Shown: positions 22,171 through 34,020 of the stretch, piece after piece
Numbering within the stretch: the stretch's first letter is position 1
Layout of the letters: each line of letters starts with the position of its first letter
From: Acanthococcus lagerstroemiae
Taxonomy: Eukaryota; Arthropoda; Insecta; Hemiptera; Eriococcidae
Direction: 5' to 3'
NCBI GenBank assembly: GCA_031841125.1
Contig: CM063111.1
Location: 44,094,955 to 44,158,954, forward strand
Length of the DNA stretch: 64,000 nt
Translations under genes and position numbers: made by a program
Notes under the pieces: model-generated
Database searches by the model: none
Seen by the model: the letters and a program-made list of their open reading frames with translations, nothing else
What the model was told of the DNA's origin: nothing

Positions 22171-25100
22171 CTCAACTTTTTAATGCTGGTACAATGCACC
22201 TCCGTGTCCCTCGGTATGAAGATGCTGGTCTGTTCGCATAGAACGCACTAAAAAATTCCAAGGATAAGTAATTTCATTTGCTATAAAAGAGATCACTTTC
22301 GCAAAACTTCAGTTTCTAAGTTTAGATGGGATATGTGTTCTCTGAATCACACTAGTATATGCTAATATTTTATCCTCTGTCTTTCACATTTTATTACGAC
22401 AAATGCATATTGTCACTAATCCAGTTATTCAGAAATGGATATCCAGGTTGATTAAACCTTAATATGGAGGAACCTTTTGCTTTGCAAAGGGCTTTATTAA
22501 GAGAACCGCCTGTCGTGCTGATTCGGCTGCATTCATCTGGAATCCTTACACTTATCTCTAGAAGTGAAAGAGCAGAACTATTCATATTTTGTGATACGAG
22601 AAACCAGAGAAAATTTCGCCTGTCTATGCTCATTTAAAATTTGCAATATCATCATTTTCCAGATTCCATTTCACGGCTTCGCGACTTCACGACCTCATGG
22701 CAAAGGCTGAAAGAAAGACTGGCCGTCGGGACATACCGTCGACTAAAAATGCAAATTTCCGATAAAGAATCCAAAAGTAGGATACCATCGAGCTGTAGGG
22801 AGATAATGACCGATGTCTAACGTTATTTTTCTTTATAAAACGAAAATTAGCCTGTACGTTCGTTGATTGAACGAATCGATTTTTCACAATCAAGAATATT
22901 TTCAAGTTACTGCGAGGGCAGAGATAGAAACAGTGATTAGATTGTCTTGCTGGCGAATTAAGTTCTTAAAAATAGAACGGATAAAAATCTCTTTGTAAAC
23001 GAACGCTAGTGAGAAACTAATTGTCATTGATGGATGGTAAAGCGTGCGCTCAGGCAACACCCATCGTAACTTCGAGAAAATTAACGACGTCACCATCGGT
23101 ATTCGACAAACTACCAAACGTCACGCTATCTTCGCCATCTGCCCAACATGCACACGCCAATTACATTATGATCACTGTTATTTCGTGTAAAACTGTGTCG
23201 TTATAGGTACATATAGTAGAAGTTACCCCTTGTAGAAATGCCTAATTCTGGGCATAGTTTCGAGAATTTTTTGAAAAATTTCGAAGCGAGGAATTCCACA
23301 TTCGACGAGTGCTCTGCAAGCTGGTATAGTACATCCAAACCAGATGCGCGTACATGACAGAGGCAGTGGGGGCAGTTTCCCCTCTCAGAAAGGAATACTG
23401 AAATTAAAAACGCTATTCAGAAATGATCAAGCCTACTAGAGTCTTAAAGGGCCTGAAGTCTCAAGGAATTTCTAATAATGTGAAAGATATGTTCTTGAAG
23501 TATTGTAACATGGGATGACTTTGCAATCACTGGGTGACTTGGCACATGTGTGTTTCCATTACTCCTACGAGTGGGGGGGGGGATAGAACGTGCGACAACC
23601 GAGGACCAGAGGAATTTCCAGAAGATGGTGGAAGCCTTGAATGCCGATATGGACAAGCCAGTGTTTACTTTGCGACCCGATCTTGATACTTCAGTATCTG
23701 CTGCTCAGGATCGATGATCAGCCAACAGAAGTGTTCCCTAAGAGCTGCCTAGGACTTTAAGCGATTTATTCTTTGCTTTTCGTCATCATGATTTCCTGAA
23801 CAATTTACAAAGGTGGTTAATCCGCTGCCTTCTGCAGGGTTCTTCAGCTGTTTGTGATTTGTTAGTGGTCATTTCCGGATTACTGTTCTTCCTATTGATG
23901 TAATTCTTAACTACTACCGCTGCCTATTGCATATATCGGATTGTTTGTGCCCGATCTGCTCCATCCATATCAGTAACTGCTCAACTGTGTTGCTTGGCTT
24001 TAGGGTTTATTATGAAGTGGTTGTACATTGGAGTAGACTAAGAGAGACTAATGCCAACTCTAGTGTTGACATATAAGGCGCATCACTAGCCCCTTGGAGA
24101 GCCACCAAACTAATTGTGAACGCGCAGGGAATTGTGTGGGGTATGATAAGAAGAAGGTAATTCCGTCTGAATGATCTCTGTTCTCTATTTTTGCCTTACT
24201 TCAATAACCTTAGCAGTAGAAGGGATTTGTCAGGCGTGGCTCGCTACTAAGTCAGTGAAAAGGCAGAGGCGAGGGAGACGAATGTTATCCATTCTTACTC
24301 ATAAATGATGGCATTCCTCGAAGGGTAAAGAATGAGAATGCACTTGTATCATTGAATCATTCATCTCATACACTTGATTATTAATTTCAATGCGGGAATA
24401 AGCGACCTCGAATAAACATTTTGTTACTCTCAGCTTCGAATATTTCCCTTCGTCGACGGAATTTCTCCGCGAATTGGTGAAACCGCAAAGGAATGAAATG
24501 GAAATTCGTTAAGAGGCTTAGAATTAAGTTAAACCGAGCGGGAAAAAGAAGGGAAGAACGAGATGAACAAGAAACCGGCGAGCACGTTGATAAAACGGGA
24601 ATATGGAGAGCGTGTGTAGTGCGTGTAATATGAAAGAAATGACGCAACAAGTATTATACGTAAAATACGGCCATTTCAACAACGGCCCGCCATATCGTGT
24701 TCCCGAAAAAAGGACAACCACACGGTACTTACGCCGATGACATTTCTTAAGTACGAGTGGATAAAAAGGGATAAGCGCCCTGTGCGAATCGTCTGCACGG
24801 TTTTTATCGCACACACCGTTAAATCCCTCTCTCCCTTTTTTTCTAATATGCAGTTTCCACGCCGATACAGCGATTCTAGAATTTTGGACTTTTAGCTTTT
24901 TGTCGTAAATTGAATGTTTGAAGCGCGATTACTCTATGTTCTTACAGTTCAATCAGATGAGAAAGTAAGAATTGCTGTAAGCCGCGTACCCCTGATATAG
25001 CCTGTTCATTTCAGTTTTGGTACTCTTAAATTACTTCCAAATGCGGTCCCTGTATTAAGCTCACATAAATTATGGATTCATTTGGAGAAAAAAGTAATCA

Positions 25101-25317
25101 GAAGTTCTGTAGCGGATTGTAGTTAGGGTGGTTAGCCGATGCATCGAAAAGAAACGAGGTACCCACCCAATTCGCTTCCGCTCAATGAAGATACTACCAT
25201 CTCCACATTTCTAGTTTCTTCAATTTTTTCGGGTATTTTAAACATAACGGAGAAATTTAACTCAACATTATCTGTTTTGCTTGAAATTTCGAACAAAATG
25301 AAGTGGTAGAGTAAGTA
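22171..25317. other. About 3 kb without a recognised gene
   Basis: Several short minus-strand frames (near 22400-23120, 23444-23656 and 24387-24814) show no motif and no credible splice context. 24380-24850 is a more GC-balanced single-copy-looking island. A G-run at 23573-23583 is a homopolymer. Confidence 0.4.
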
Positions 25318-25434
25318 GGTATACTAAGGAACTAAAAAATATGTGATGGGGAAATACATGCGAAAAAAGTACACAGGAAAAGGTATGATGAAAATTGGGT
25401 ATGTATATGAAGAAAATACATAGAAAAGTGTATA
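25318..25434. repeat. Degenerate GGGAAAGTATAT array, block 1
   Basis: Units of about 20 bases with GGGAAAgTAcATg variants. The same motif continues at 26004-26390, 27858-28180 and 29040-29350. The breaks correspond to identifiable insertions. Confidence 0.7.
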
Positions 25435-25436
25435 TA

Positions 25437-26001
25437 AGTCGACACAAAAGTAAGTTTCCCTATTTTTTATTTTCTCGCCAGCTACTGAACGAAATGAACT
25501 GAAACTTGCAGGGAAGTTAATTTCAGAGGTTCTGGTAACACTGTAAAAATTGTGTTGCGATTGTATCACACAAAGCGGCTGTACGCATCAGTAAAGATGC
25601 AGACTCCACTTACTGCGTTCAGTATGACATTTGAGAGATGTGCGATCTATTGGAAGATGATTGACGCTTGGCTATTGCTCAACTGGTGTATATCTCATGA
25701 ACGAGCCGGTAGATTTCAGCAGAGATCCGTCACTGAAGACTAACCTAAGTGGTTGTATGTTCAACGATGATGAAGAAGTGAAGCTTGACCTAACCTCCTA
25801 TTTTCGTACTTTACCGAAACATTCTTTTTACTCTGGATTAGAAAAACTTTCATACTGTTATTTAAAATGTTTACATCGATATGAAGATTATGTCGAGAAA
25901 AAAAAAAAAAACTGAAATTAATTTCCCTGCAAGTTTCAGCTCATTTCGTTCAGTAGCTGGCGAGGGGGGGAAAATAGGGAAATTTACTTTTTGTGTCGAC
26001 C
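25437..26001 (+). mobile_element. Internally deleted mariner-type element with long TIRs
   Basis: TIRs of about 88 bp (outer part GTCGACACAAAA, inner part CTGAAACTTGCAGGGAA) enclose 390 bp. A TA lies outside each end (25435-25436 and 26002-26003). The remaining coding part specifies the C-terminus of a mariner transposase. Confidence 0.88.
25661..25915 (+). pseudogene. mariner transposase C-terminal fragment
   Basis: The frame contains FNDDEEVKLDLTSYF and then GLEKLSYCYLKCLHRYEDYVEK-like sequence. This is the conserved end of mariner transposases (DEEV, G-EKL-RY-KCL, G/E-DYVEK). The N-terminal DNA-binding half and the D,D34D catalytic core are missing, so the element can only have moved with help from another copy. 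The poly-A stretch at its end is part of the right TIR junction. Confidence 0.8.
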
Positions 26002-26003
26002 TA

Positions 26004-26390
26004 CAGAAAGTATACGAAGATAATATTATATGGAAAGAGTAATCGCAGTCAGTATGCAAGGGAAATATACGTAGAAAATGTATATGCCAAGTGCATGGGA
26101 AAGTAAAAAGAGAAAGTGTATTGGATCCGAACATGGGAAAGTACACACTTATGTAAACACTGCATAATTATGGGCAAAGTATATTGACAAACTACGAATA
26201 CATAGTCAAAATAAATACTTGAAGAAAGTACCTCAATGAGCAAAGTATTAAGTACCTATACTACATGACGTATGGGGAAAGTATACATATGGATACTTTA
26301 TATTAGGAAAGTACCTGTATGGGCTAAGCATATGAAGAATGAAGAAAGTATATTTGAAGAAGAATAGGTAAGTATATGGATAGTCTTTGT
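26004..26390. repeat. Degenerate GGGAAAGTATAT array, block 2
   Basis: Resumes directly after the mariner element with GAAAGTATAC, GGGAAATATACG and GGGAAAGTACAC-type units. Confidence 0.7.
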
Positions 26391-26500
26391 GTGACCAAGT
26401 GATAACGTGCCCACTTCGCAATCCTTGCATCTCAGGTTCAAGTCCCACCAACGCCGGAAAACTAGTGATACTCAAATATCCCCACTGACATCCTAGCAAA
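26378..26500 (+). mobile_element. tRNA-related SINE-like fragment
   Basis: An A-box-like stretch (TGACCAAGTGATAACG) and a B-box-like GGTTCAAGTCC are spaced as in a tRNA gene, but no stable acceptor stem can be formed. It differs from the SINE at 10738. It may be the head of a second SINE family or a decayed tRNA pseudogene. Confidence 0.5.
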
Positions 26501-26640
26501 CACAGCGACTACAATATCAATCGAGGTGGAAACATAGCGCATCCTGTAACTCCTGTCAGTACACACGTACAAGGCATTTTATAATCGCAGGGCATATTAC
26601 CACCATATCAGAAAGATTGGTACTGTACATATGTACGTTG

Positions 26641-26816
26641 CAGTAGCGTACCCAGACTTGGTATGAAGGGGGGAGGGGGTTCGTTTCACTTTTACAACAT
26701 TAAAGGTGTAATACTTACTATTACCAGAATAAATTTTAATGTTTTCACATTTTCGGCTAATTCCAGTGGCGCGGGGGGAGAAGGGGTGTCAGATCCCCCT
26801 CGTGGCTACGCCCCTG
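26641..26816. mobile_element. hAT-type MITE
   Basis: Ends CAGTAGCGTACCCAG and GTGGCTACGCCCCTG form an imperfect inverted pair. The 8-bp flanks GTACGTTG and GTACGGTG match at 7 of 8 positions. Confidence 0.88.
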
Positions 26817-26954
26817 GTACGGTGTGGCAGCTTACTCAACTTTGTGAAGCCCATGACTAGTAAGCGAACTGCGGCGGCACACTCTTCGGCACAGAGAAGG
26901 AGAACTTTTTTTCATCAAGTGCCGTGCACCTAGTGCGTTGGCGGCCAATTGTCA

Positions 26955-27735
26955 TCACATTATACGGAATCTGCCTTCCTCCATCGCTCTGCATAGCTCC
27001 CCAATTTCGCGCATTTCAGTCCACTGACGAATGTTACGCAACCACCACAGCGGTTTCCTGTCGGTTCCTTGCTTTCTCTTGATTTTTCCCTCAATTATTG
27101 GGCGTAGCAGTTCATACTTTTCGCCTCTTAATACGTGTCCAAGGTAGCCGATTATAGTGTCCTTTCTACTCCAGCCTCTCGCAGTATATGTCATCATTTC
27201 TGCGTTTTTATGTTCACGAGACTCGCATAATTCTTCTATAATGACCCACATTTCGAATGTCTTCAGCCTATAAATTGTTTCCTTCTAAAGCTCTTCCAAG
27301 TTTCGACTCCATACAAAAGCACCGACCAAGCCTGTATATCAGATCGAAGCTTAGACAGGGATCGCGGAATAATTTGTGCGGTTTTTGATATACCAATACC
27401 TGCCTCCATATATGTATATAGCCTGTTCTACGCGGCAATGCGGCATCTGACTTCGCTATTTGGATCCCATTTGTTGTTTACCATCGTGTCTAGATATTTG
27501 ACCTGGCTGACTCTTTCAGCCTCCTCCCCATCCACAGTCAGTCGTGCAAGAGGGAAGTTTTCTCTGCTTACCACTATCAGCTTCGTCTTGCCTCCGTTCA
27601 TTTTTAGTCAAGTAGCTTGGCCTCCTTCATTTATTTTGTCCATGAGCCTCTGCAGCCTCTCTATCGAATCAACTATGACTACCGTATCATCCGCACATTG
27701 TAGGTTATTAATGAATTTGCCGTTACTCTAAAGCC
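26955..27735 (-). pseudogene. LINE reverse transcriptase fragment (degenerate)
   Basis: Reading the minus strand from 27735 downward gives GKFINNLQCADDTVVIVDS, where the usual Y/F-A-D-D active-site motif of reverse transcriptases has Cys in place of the aromatic residue. Next come KMNGGKTKLIV and VKYLDTMVNN, and the open end 27251-26955 holds RGWSRKDTIIGYLGHVLRG followed by a Lys/Arg-rich tail and W-LRNIRQW. This order is typical of the C-terminal half of CFDP2-type insect LINEs. Several stop codons and frame changes interrupt it. It lies within the broken GGGAAAGTATAT array. Confidence 0.8.
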
Positions 27736-27857
27736 GTAAAACTGTAGGGAAAGAAATGGCAAACTATTCTGGCTAACCTGCCCAGGAAAGTCACGCGTCA
27801 GAAACCGCGATTGCCAACGTCCAGCATCGGATATGGCACCTTTAAAAGAAGAAGGTA

Positions 27858-28180
27858 TATGGACAGTGTAGATGGGAGATGCGTATCACGAAAGTATGAA
27901 GCTGGTACACACATATAAGACGAAAGTATTGATGGGTACGCCGATAGTCAATGACAAATGTACATGGAGAAAGTGTGTGAGAGAAGTTTATAAAGGAAAT
28001 AATGTTCATGTTACAAGTGTATAGATGCGTCTACCTACGTAGGGAAAGTGCATGAAAGAAATATTTGCGGATAGTACTTAGGACAAATGTGTACACGGAG
28101 GAAAGGATCTTGGAAGTTATATAGATAAAGTTCCCAAAAGGGGGAATTGTAAGCAGAATCTATGTACTTATGAGGGAAGT
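27858..28180. repeat. Degenerate GGGAAAGTATAT array, block 3
   Basis: Units such as CGAAAGTATGAAG, GGAGAAAGTGTG and AGGGAAAGTGCATG continue the array downstream of the LINE fragment. Confidence 0.6.
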
Positions 28181-28389
28181 ACTAAGATATTTCAATAAAT
28201 AATGTCCATTATAACGATACCGATAAAAATACATAACCAAACAACTAGCTATTTTTGTGAAAGGTAAGATGAATCTTTCTGCAGGACATACCAATTGTCG
28301 CATGTTCTGTTTTATTAGTTCGTGATGAGTTCTCTTCTGAAAGAGTGCCAGCAAAGAAATTCGCTCAAAAATTCATAATTTACTCTCAA

Positions 28390-28960
28390 GAAAAGGTGTG
28401 TGCAGCCAATTCATCGGGAAATTGTCAACATTTATAGTTTGAAATCAATAGACGCCAGTAATGTCTGGCATTGGGGACGAGATGTTCACTCAATCTTCGA
28501 TGATGAACGTGTCTTCAATGATGAGCGTATCGGGCATCCACTGACAGCGAAAGGATAATTTTGGTGGAATTTGTATAGAGAAGAACAACCATCAGTTCAG
28601 ATAGGTACATTGTGATTTTAGATAAGCTCCGAGCTGCGGTGAAACGAAAGAGGTCCTGTATTCTAGTAAAAGCCTCATTCTTCTGCTCGATAATGCGACG
28701 CTACATAGAGGGAAGAAAACTGCCGGAAACCTAAACCAGTGGAACTAGGAAGTACTGGATCACCCTCCGTATACTCCCGACTTAGTCCCCTTTGACTACC
28801 TGCAAATTTGCGGATGAAGTTGTGTTTCAAAAGGCCGTCCGAAGACAACCATGTAAATTGGACCCAAATTTCTTTCGAAGTATTTTCAATCATCTGTGTG
28901 AAAGATGATGAAAGTGCATTTGACTGAAATGAGATTATGTAAACTAGATGAAATACTCTG
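28390..28960 (+). pseudogene. mariner transposase relic
   Basis: Broken frames read VHREIVNIYSLKSI (helix-turn-helix region) and DDERIGHPLTAK (linker). Later come LILLLDNATLHRG, carrying a catalytic Asp where mariners read HDNA, and HPPYTPDLVPFDY with the third Asp of the DD34D triad. Multiple stops and indels separate the parts, and no TIRs were found. The short open frame on the opposite strand here is a shadow. Confidence 0.75.
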
Positions 28961-29039
28961 TACAACTAGGAAATAAAATTTTTTTGGTTGTGCTCTCGTA
29001 ATTTTTCATAGCATGGTTATACAAATATTACTTATTGAA

Positions 29040-29350
29040 TTACGTTAATACATGGGGAAACTACACATGGTGAAGTTATATGTAAGAATGTGGCAAAACA
29101 CGCGGGGAAAATATGTTGGCAAAGTAGGTAGGATGAGCAAATGTGATAAAGAGTCCACAGAAAGTATACAGGAAAAGCACATGCGAGAAAAATGTAAGAG
29201 AGAAATTGCAAAGGGAGAGAAAATATAAGGGGAGAATGTATGAGAAAATTGTATTGGGGGATATGAGAAAAGTGCACGGGAAATAATTTGGAAAAGATAT
29301 GAACGGATATAAGGAAAGTACATAGGGAAAAGTATAGAGGCCAGAATATA
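29040..29350. repeat. Degenerate GGGAAAGTATAT array, block 4
   Basis: The last block of the array (GGGAAAATATG, GAAAGTATACAGG, GGAAAGTACATAGGG). The three overlapping Phe/Tyr-rich minus-strand frames are translations of the repeat, not genes. Confidence 0.7.
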
Positions 29351-30788
29351 ATAGTTGAAAACTCAAACCTAAATATTATTCAATAATCATTTGTTTTTGA
29401 TTGGTTATTGATTTATCGACTTTGTCGATTTCTGAACTGTTGACGTTGAATGTAAATTATGAAAGCTTCGTTCGGTATATTTATACAATTACTTCAGAAC
29501 GTTATTTTTCCTAACGTCAAGTTGTGTATTGTCATATTTTTTCTATGTACTATATTTCTATAATAATGAGGTCAAACTGTAGGAAAAAAATATAGATATG
29601 AGGATTATTTACAGGGAATATTTTCCAGAGGTTGACGCACCTGTAGATCCTCTATCTCAGAAAGAGCATTATTTAATCTACCTTTAGACTAGAGCAAGAA
29701 ATATCACTTTCATAACCCAGTAAAATATTATTGATGCTCTAATCTTGACTCCTGCTTTCTATGAGTGAGGCAGCAAATCATACTCGTATGTAATATGTGT
29801 TGCATCTCTATCAGCTGTACTACACAGATAATTCGAAACACCCTGACAGTATAAAGCAGAAACGATCGCAACTGCCGATTACTCGTTTATCTTCAGATCT
29901 TCACCGTCTTCCTCATTTCGTTTTCACTTTCGTTCCCAATTCGCAATTACTTTTCACCAGGCCGCATTTGACGTTTATTACAGTTTCGCGTGTCACTCGC
30001 AAAAAGTCGTCGAGACGTTCCACGTCCCACCTTTTTATTAGATTACATCAAAGGTGGCGGAGAGTCCGGGCAAGATACAGAATTATGTACTCGACAACGC
30101 TTGTCGAGGCGAGCCTCGCCTACTTCTTTTTTTATTAACTCGACATCCCCAGCGTTTCCACCGCCGTGGTTGTCGTTGTCGTCGCCTCCGACGAACCAAA
30201 TAAATCATACATATTTATAACTTATTTAGAATCCGTTAGCAGGGGGGACCATCGAGAGTGGCGAGAAAGAAGCAGAAGCGTTCTGCCCGAGCGATCCGTC
30301 ATCTTGCGGACGGACGACGAACGGCGGAACAGAGGAACGAGGCTGTCACTTTAGCCAAAGTTAACAATGAAATTTCCACCGAACATGACATCGTTTTAAA
30401 AAGGGGGATAATTGTTTTCTTTTCTGCTCTTCTACGCCATCTTACCAGAGCAGACTTGGTAAAATCAAATGAATATTTTTGAATAATGAAAACGATTACT
30501 AATAACTTAAGTTCGGCGATATCATTAATCGTGGCTTAGTTGCACAGCTCTTTTTATTTCCAGAATGATAATTCAAATTGCAGAAGCAACGCATGTTGAT
30601 GTTGTCGTCATCGTGTCGCAGTCCGAGTTCTTTAGATCGCTTCAGACACGCAGTTTCACACAGTTGGTGTAAAACGAACAGATGAACTTAAGATGAAATT
30701 GGGAATCGTCTGAGAGAGTTATTCTAGTAGGCCTATAACTAGAACACAAGTGTAAAACTGTTTGCCTACATAAAAAAATACCTCTCAC
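29351..30788. other. No recognised gene; GC-richer island near 29860-30400
   Basis: Open frames overlap in all phases (29797-30482) with Ser/Arg-rich chance composition. No splice-supported coding pattern was seen. Confidence 0.4.
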
Positions 30789-30949
30789 ATTGCCGAAATT
30801 TCTACTCAGTTTAGTTATTTTTTAGTGGCGAAATACACTAAAATGAGTGGTGATCTATTAGTTTTGAGTAATGGCTTCAGTAGTTGATTAGTAGCGATCC
30901 TAGCTATTCAGTCGGTAATTCATTATTGAATGTCAGTAGTGGTGTGGGG

Positions 30950-31062
30950 GGACGTATGGTGATGCACGCATACTAGAGTGGCCCCTGAGACATCGCACCC
31001 CTGGCCCCGGAAACTACCCTTTCGAGTATCGCATCAGTGGCCCGAGCCTGAATATCATCAGT
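30950..31062 (+). repeat. Dispersed GATGCACGCAT family, copy 1
   Basis: Contains GTATGGTGATGCACGCAT, then GGAAACTACCCTTTCGAGTA and CGCATCAGTGGCCC. Related copies lie at 41470-41680, 49440-49790 (inverted) and 62838-62945. The family is unknown and shows no coding capacity. Confidence 0.75.
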
Positions 31063-31183
31063 AGTAACCTACTAGTAAGTTCTTAGTAGTAAATCACTAG
31101 CTTTTAGTAGTAACTTTCGCATGGTCACCTATAGAACATTTGTTGCACTTCAGTCGTTCTCCGCAGTTTATCAGTGGTAAAGT

Positions 31184-31498
31184 CAGGGACGTAACGATAG
31201 GGGGAGGGGGGAGGTTCCCCCTGCAGGAAACTTTTTACTCAGCAGTTGGTGGGAAAATTTACCATCTTTTCAGTCAGCTGAAGTTGGAAAATTTCGGTAG
31301 AGCTGGAAAAATCTGACAAGTCGAAAGGTTTTTTTTTGTTTTTTTTAATACTCTTTGATACTAGGGAATTTCGAGTTGAGGAAAATTCAACAAGTCAAAA
31401 CTTTTTTTTTTGTTTTGATACGTGGGAATTTTGAGTTGAATCAGTTGGGACTTGGACCCCCCCCCCACCCCCAGGAAAAACTCTTCGGTACGTCCCTG
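31184..31498. mobile_element. hAT-type MITE
   Basis: Starts CAGGGACGTAACGATAGG and ends with the inverted partner CGGTACGTCCCTG. Flanking 8-mers GGTAAAGT and GGTAAAGC match at 7 of 8. The interior contains two near-identical stretches with long T runs near 31325 and 31400. Confidence 0.88.
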
Positions 31499-32232
31499 GG
31501 TAAAGCACGAAACGTATTCAGTGAACTACTAGATTTTAGTAGCAATAGAAGTAGTCAGCTACAGAACATTAGCAGTGCTCAAATAGTTCACTACTGTCAA
31601 TTACTGCTCAAAAGTACAACTGAGCTTGTCACAAATACTATTGAAAAACTGTCCAATATTACTCCAAAACTATATTCATTTTGAATATCTTTAATTAAGT
31701 TGGTCTTCAGTCCTCTTTTGTCAAGGTCAGGAGTACTTTTTCGGGCTGGTTAGGTACTGCTCATTAATAGTGAATTACTGATTTTTGGTAATGAGCTATG
31801 GCTAGTGGTTCAGTATCCGCTCCTTTTGGCGGATCCAGGAGCGTTAGAAGTATGGTATCCACATTTCTTGGACCAACAACTCTAAATTCAAAATTGTAAC
31901 GATGGTGTCCCGCCCCGGGCACCAGATAAAAGCAAAAGGACCGTGTTCTATCCTAAAAGTATGGCAGTGGAAGTCTCAAGTAGATAAAATCCCTAGTTAC
32001 ATAGGCTACTGACAGCCCTGCCCGATCGTCTTTATCAATCTTACTTTCTTGGCTGTGGGAAGATAGTGCGCCCAGCGCAAAGGTATTGCGAATTTGGCGT
32101 ATACCTCTGATCAACAATATGTGTTTTGCCACTGATGTACAAAATTCCAAAGGTAAAATATCCTCCGTTCAGATCTCTGGGAAAGGGGCTCCATCAGTTT
32201 TTACAAGATTCAACTGGAAATTTTGAGGTGGA

Positions 32233-33180
32233 ATGAGCATAGAAGCCTAGAATGTCCGAACTATAATAGATCAAGATGAATTACAGCAGCCTGAAAAATC
32301 TGCAATTATTGATAGAGAGCTAGCTAGATATAACCTGGACTTTGCTGATGCACTCAGTGAAATCCTGTATCATTGAACTGGGTAGCTCCAAGAGGAGGAC
32401 TAAGTACCACTCTTATTGGTCATCAGGGAAAGAATCTGTAAAACGAATGAATGTGGAGCCATTGTAGTAGAAATTTCATAATCACCAAAAGCCTTGCGGA
32501 GCTTCCCAAACAAGTATCAGACAGAATCAAGTTGAGAATACACTTTGGAGAGAAGAACTTTTTCACAATCATCAGTGTTTATGCGCCAGCCATGCAGTCG
32601 CCTTACAATGTCATTGATAAATTCTATGGTGACCTTGGCAAAATCCTCGATAAAGTGAGGAAAGACGATCAAGTTGTGTTACTCGGGGACTTTAACGTTA
32701 GATAACTGGGAGCGATTACAAAGGATCCGGAAAAGTATTCAGACCTCATGGCATAGGAAAGGTTTTGAACTCAAATATGGCTAACTGCTACTCGGCCCAT
32801 GAATTAGCAATCGCCAACGCCTACTTTCAGTTAAAGGAATACCATAATGCTACACCTGAATCCACCCTCGATCCAAACATGGACTTATGATTGACTATGC
32901 TAAAGTGCGCCAGCGACACATTAAAAAAGTTCTGGGCATTAAAGTGAAGCGAGGTGCCAACTGCTACACTGATCACTTCTTATTAGTCAGTAAAGTGATC
33001 CTCTATCCCCGTACAAAAAGGACAGATTCATTAGGCTAGAACTACCAAAATGCCTAGATGTTGGCAAGCGTAAGAAAAAAGATATCAAGAATCACTGAAC
33101 AGCAAACATCTGGACATTTCCACTGTGCCTGAGAGAACTGATGACATTCGGGAAAATATTAAATCCCGCATGTATAATAC
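32233..33180 (+). pseudogene. LINE endonuclease domain relic (CFDP2-like)
   Basis: Frames follow the order of the apurinic endonuclease domain of insect LINEs. Around 32240-32390 the text reads as the NVRT start and a RELARYNLDFADAL helix. At 32451-32705 comes DRIKLRIHFGEKNF, FTIISVYAPA (family VYAP motif) and VVLLGDFNVR, the catalytic G-D-F-N motif, directly before a stop. Farther on, scattered fragments such as Ile-Asp-Tyr and S-H lie in shifting frames. A histidine region and the reverse transcriptase are missing. It matches the CFDP2-type LINEs whose other end may be represented at 26955-27735. Confidence 0.8.
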
Positions 33181-33809
33181 TGAAAATAAAAAGTTACTAC
33201 TAAAAGCTAGTAGTTCATCACTACTATATCCGGCGGTGAACTGCACTGGATAGCCACTCGTTAACTACTCAGACAATTACTGAAAATTAATTGTTCACTA
33301 CTGATTTTCTTTAGTTAAATACAGAAAAACTTCTAAATTGATTAGTTTACTATGAAACTGAGTAATATTTTCGGCAATCAGAATAGGTATTTTTTTAAAT
33401 GCTGTTTCCTCCATCAAGATTATTAGCTAATAATGGAATTTCTTTCGGTATTGGAGCAAGAGTAGCAGGAATAATAAACTAGGCACCATGCTGACTTGTA
33501 GCAGCCCTCACTGCACTGATGAGCGAATGAATGGTTTTTATTTACACTGTGAAATTTGGGTGTCAGGCAGTTAGCTTAAAAGTATTTTTATGGCTTATAA
33601 GTAATGTAAAAGAAAAATTTCTAATACTGTACGTACCTGTCGTAGAAATAATCCCTGTAACAAAAAATAAATGAACAGATTAACTTTGAAACATTTTACA
33701 CACGATAAAAAATGTGATTAGTTCTCGTACTCAGATAAAAATATAAAAACTAATTCGGTTTCGCGAAAAATATGCCGAAACATCTACGATTCTGGACACC
33801 AAACTGCAG

Positions 33810-33966
33810 TAGAGCACCTGGAAACACCAGAGTACTGACATCCGCCATTTTGAGTCGCTTGGTGCCCGCCGATTCACGGAACGTTCGGCGTATCGAATTG
33901 TGAATCGTCGGGCGCCAAGCGACTCAAAATGGCGGATGTCACTCCTCAGTGTTTCTAGGTGCTCTA
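33810..33966. mobile_element. Foldback MITE with arms of about 65 bp
   Basis: A long hairpin: TAGAGCACCTGGAAACAC and CATCCGCCATTTTGAGTCGC at the left are repeated inverted at the right, with a small centre near 33890. Flanking octamers AACTGCAG and AACCGCAG match at 7 of 8 if the right end is placed one base inward. This suggests a hAT-type origin. Confidence 0.85.
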
Positions 33967-34020
33967 ACCGCAGGAGTGAGGATGAGAGCTCATTCTGTGT
34001 AACTCAAACTAGGGCTCTAT

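Larger units (their letters stand above)
30789..33378. mobile_element. Putative 2.6-kb TIR element rich in AGTAGT motifs, heavily nested
   Basis: The left end reads ATTGCCGAAATTTCTACTCAG. The right end, reverse-complemented, reads ATTGCCGAAAATATTACTCAG. Close to each end, and between insertions, short motifs such as AGTAGT, TTACTACT and CACTAC recur on both strands. Inside are a dispersed repeat (30950-31062), a hAT MITE (31184-31498) and a LINE relic (32233-33180). No clear target duplication and no own transposase were seen. Confidence 0.45.

Noticed and set aside
29032..29366. Three overlapping Phe/Tyr/Ser-rich minus-strand frames
   Set aside because: Translations of the GGGAAAGTATAT array. 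Open in several phases because the repeat lacks stop codons on that strand.
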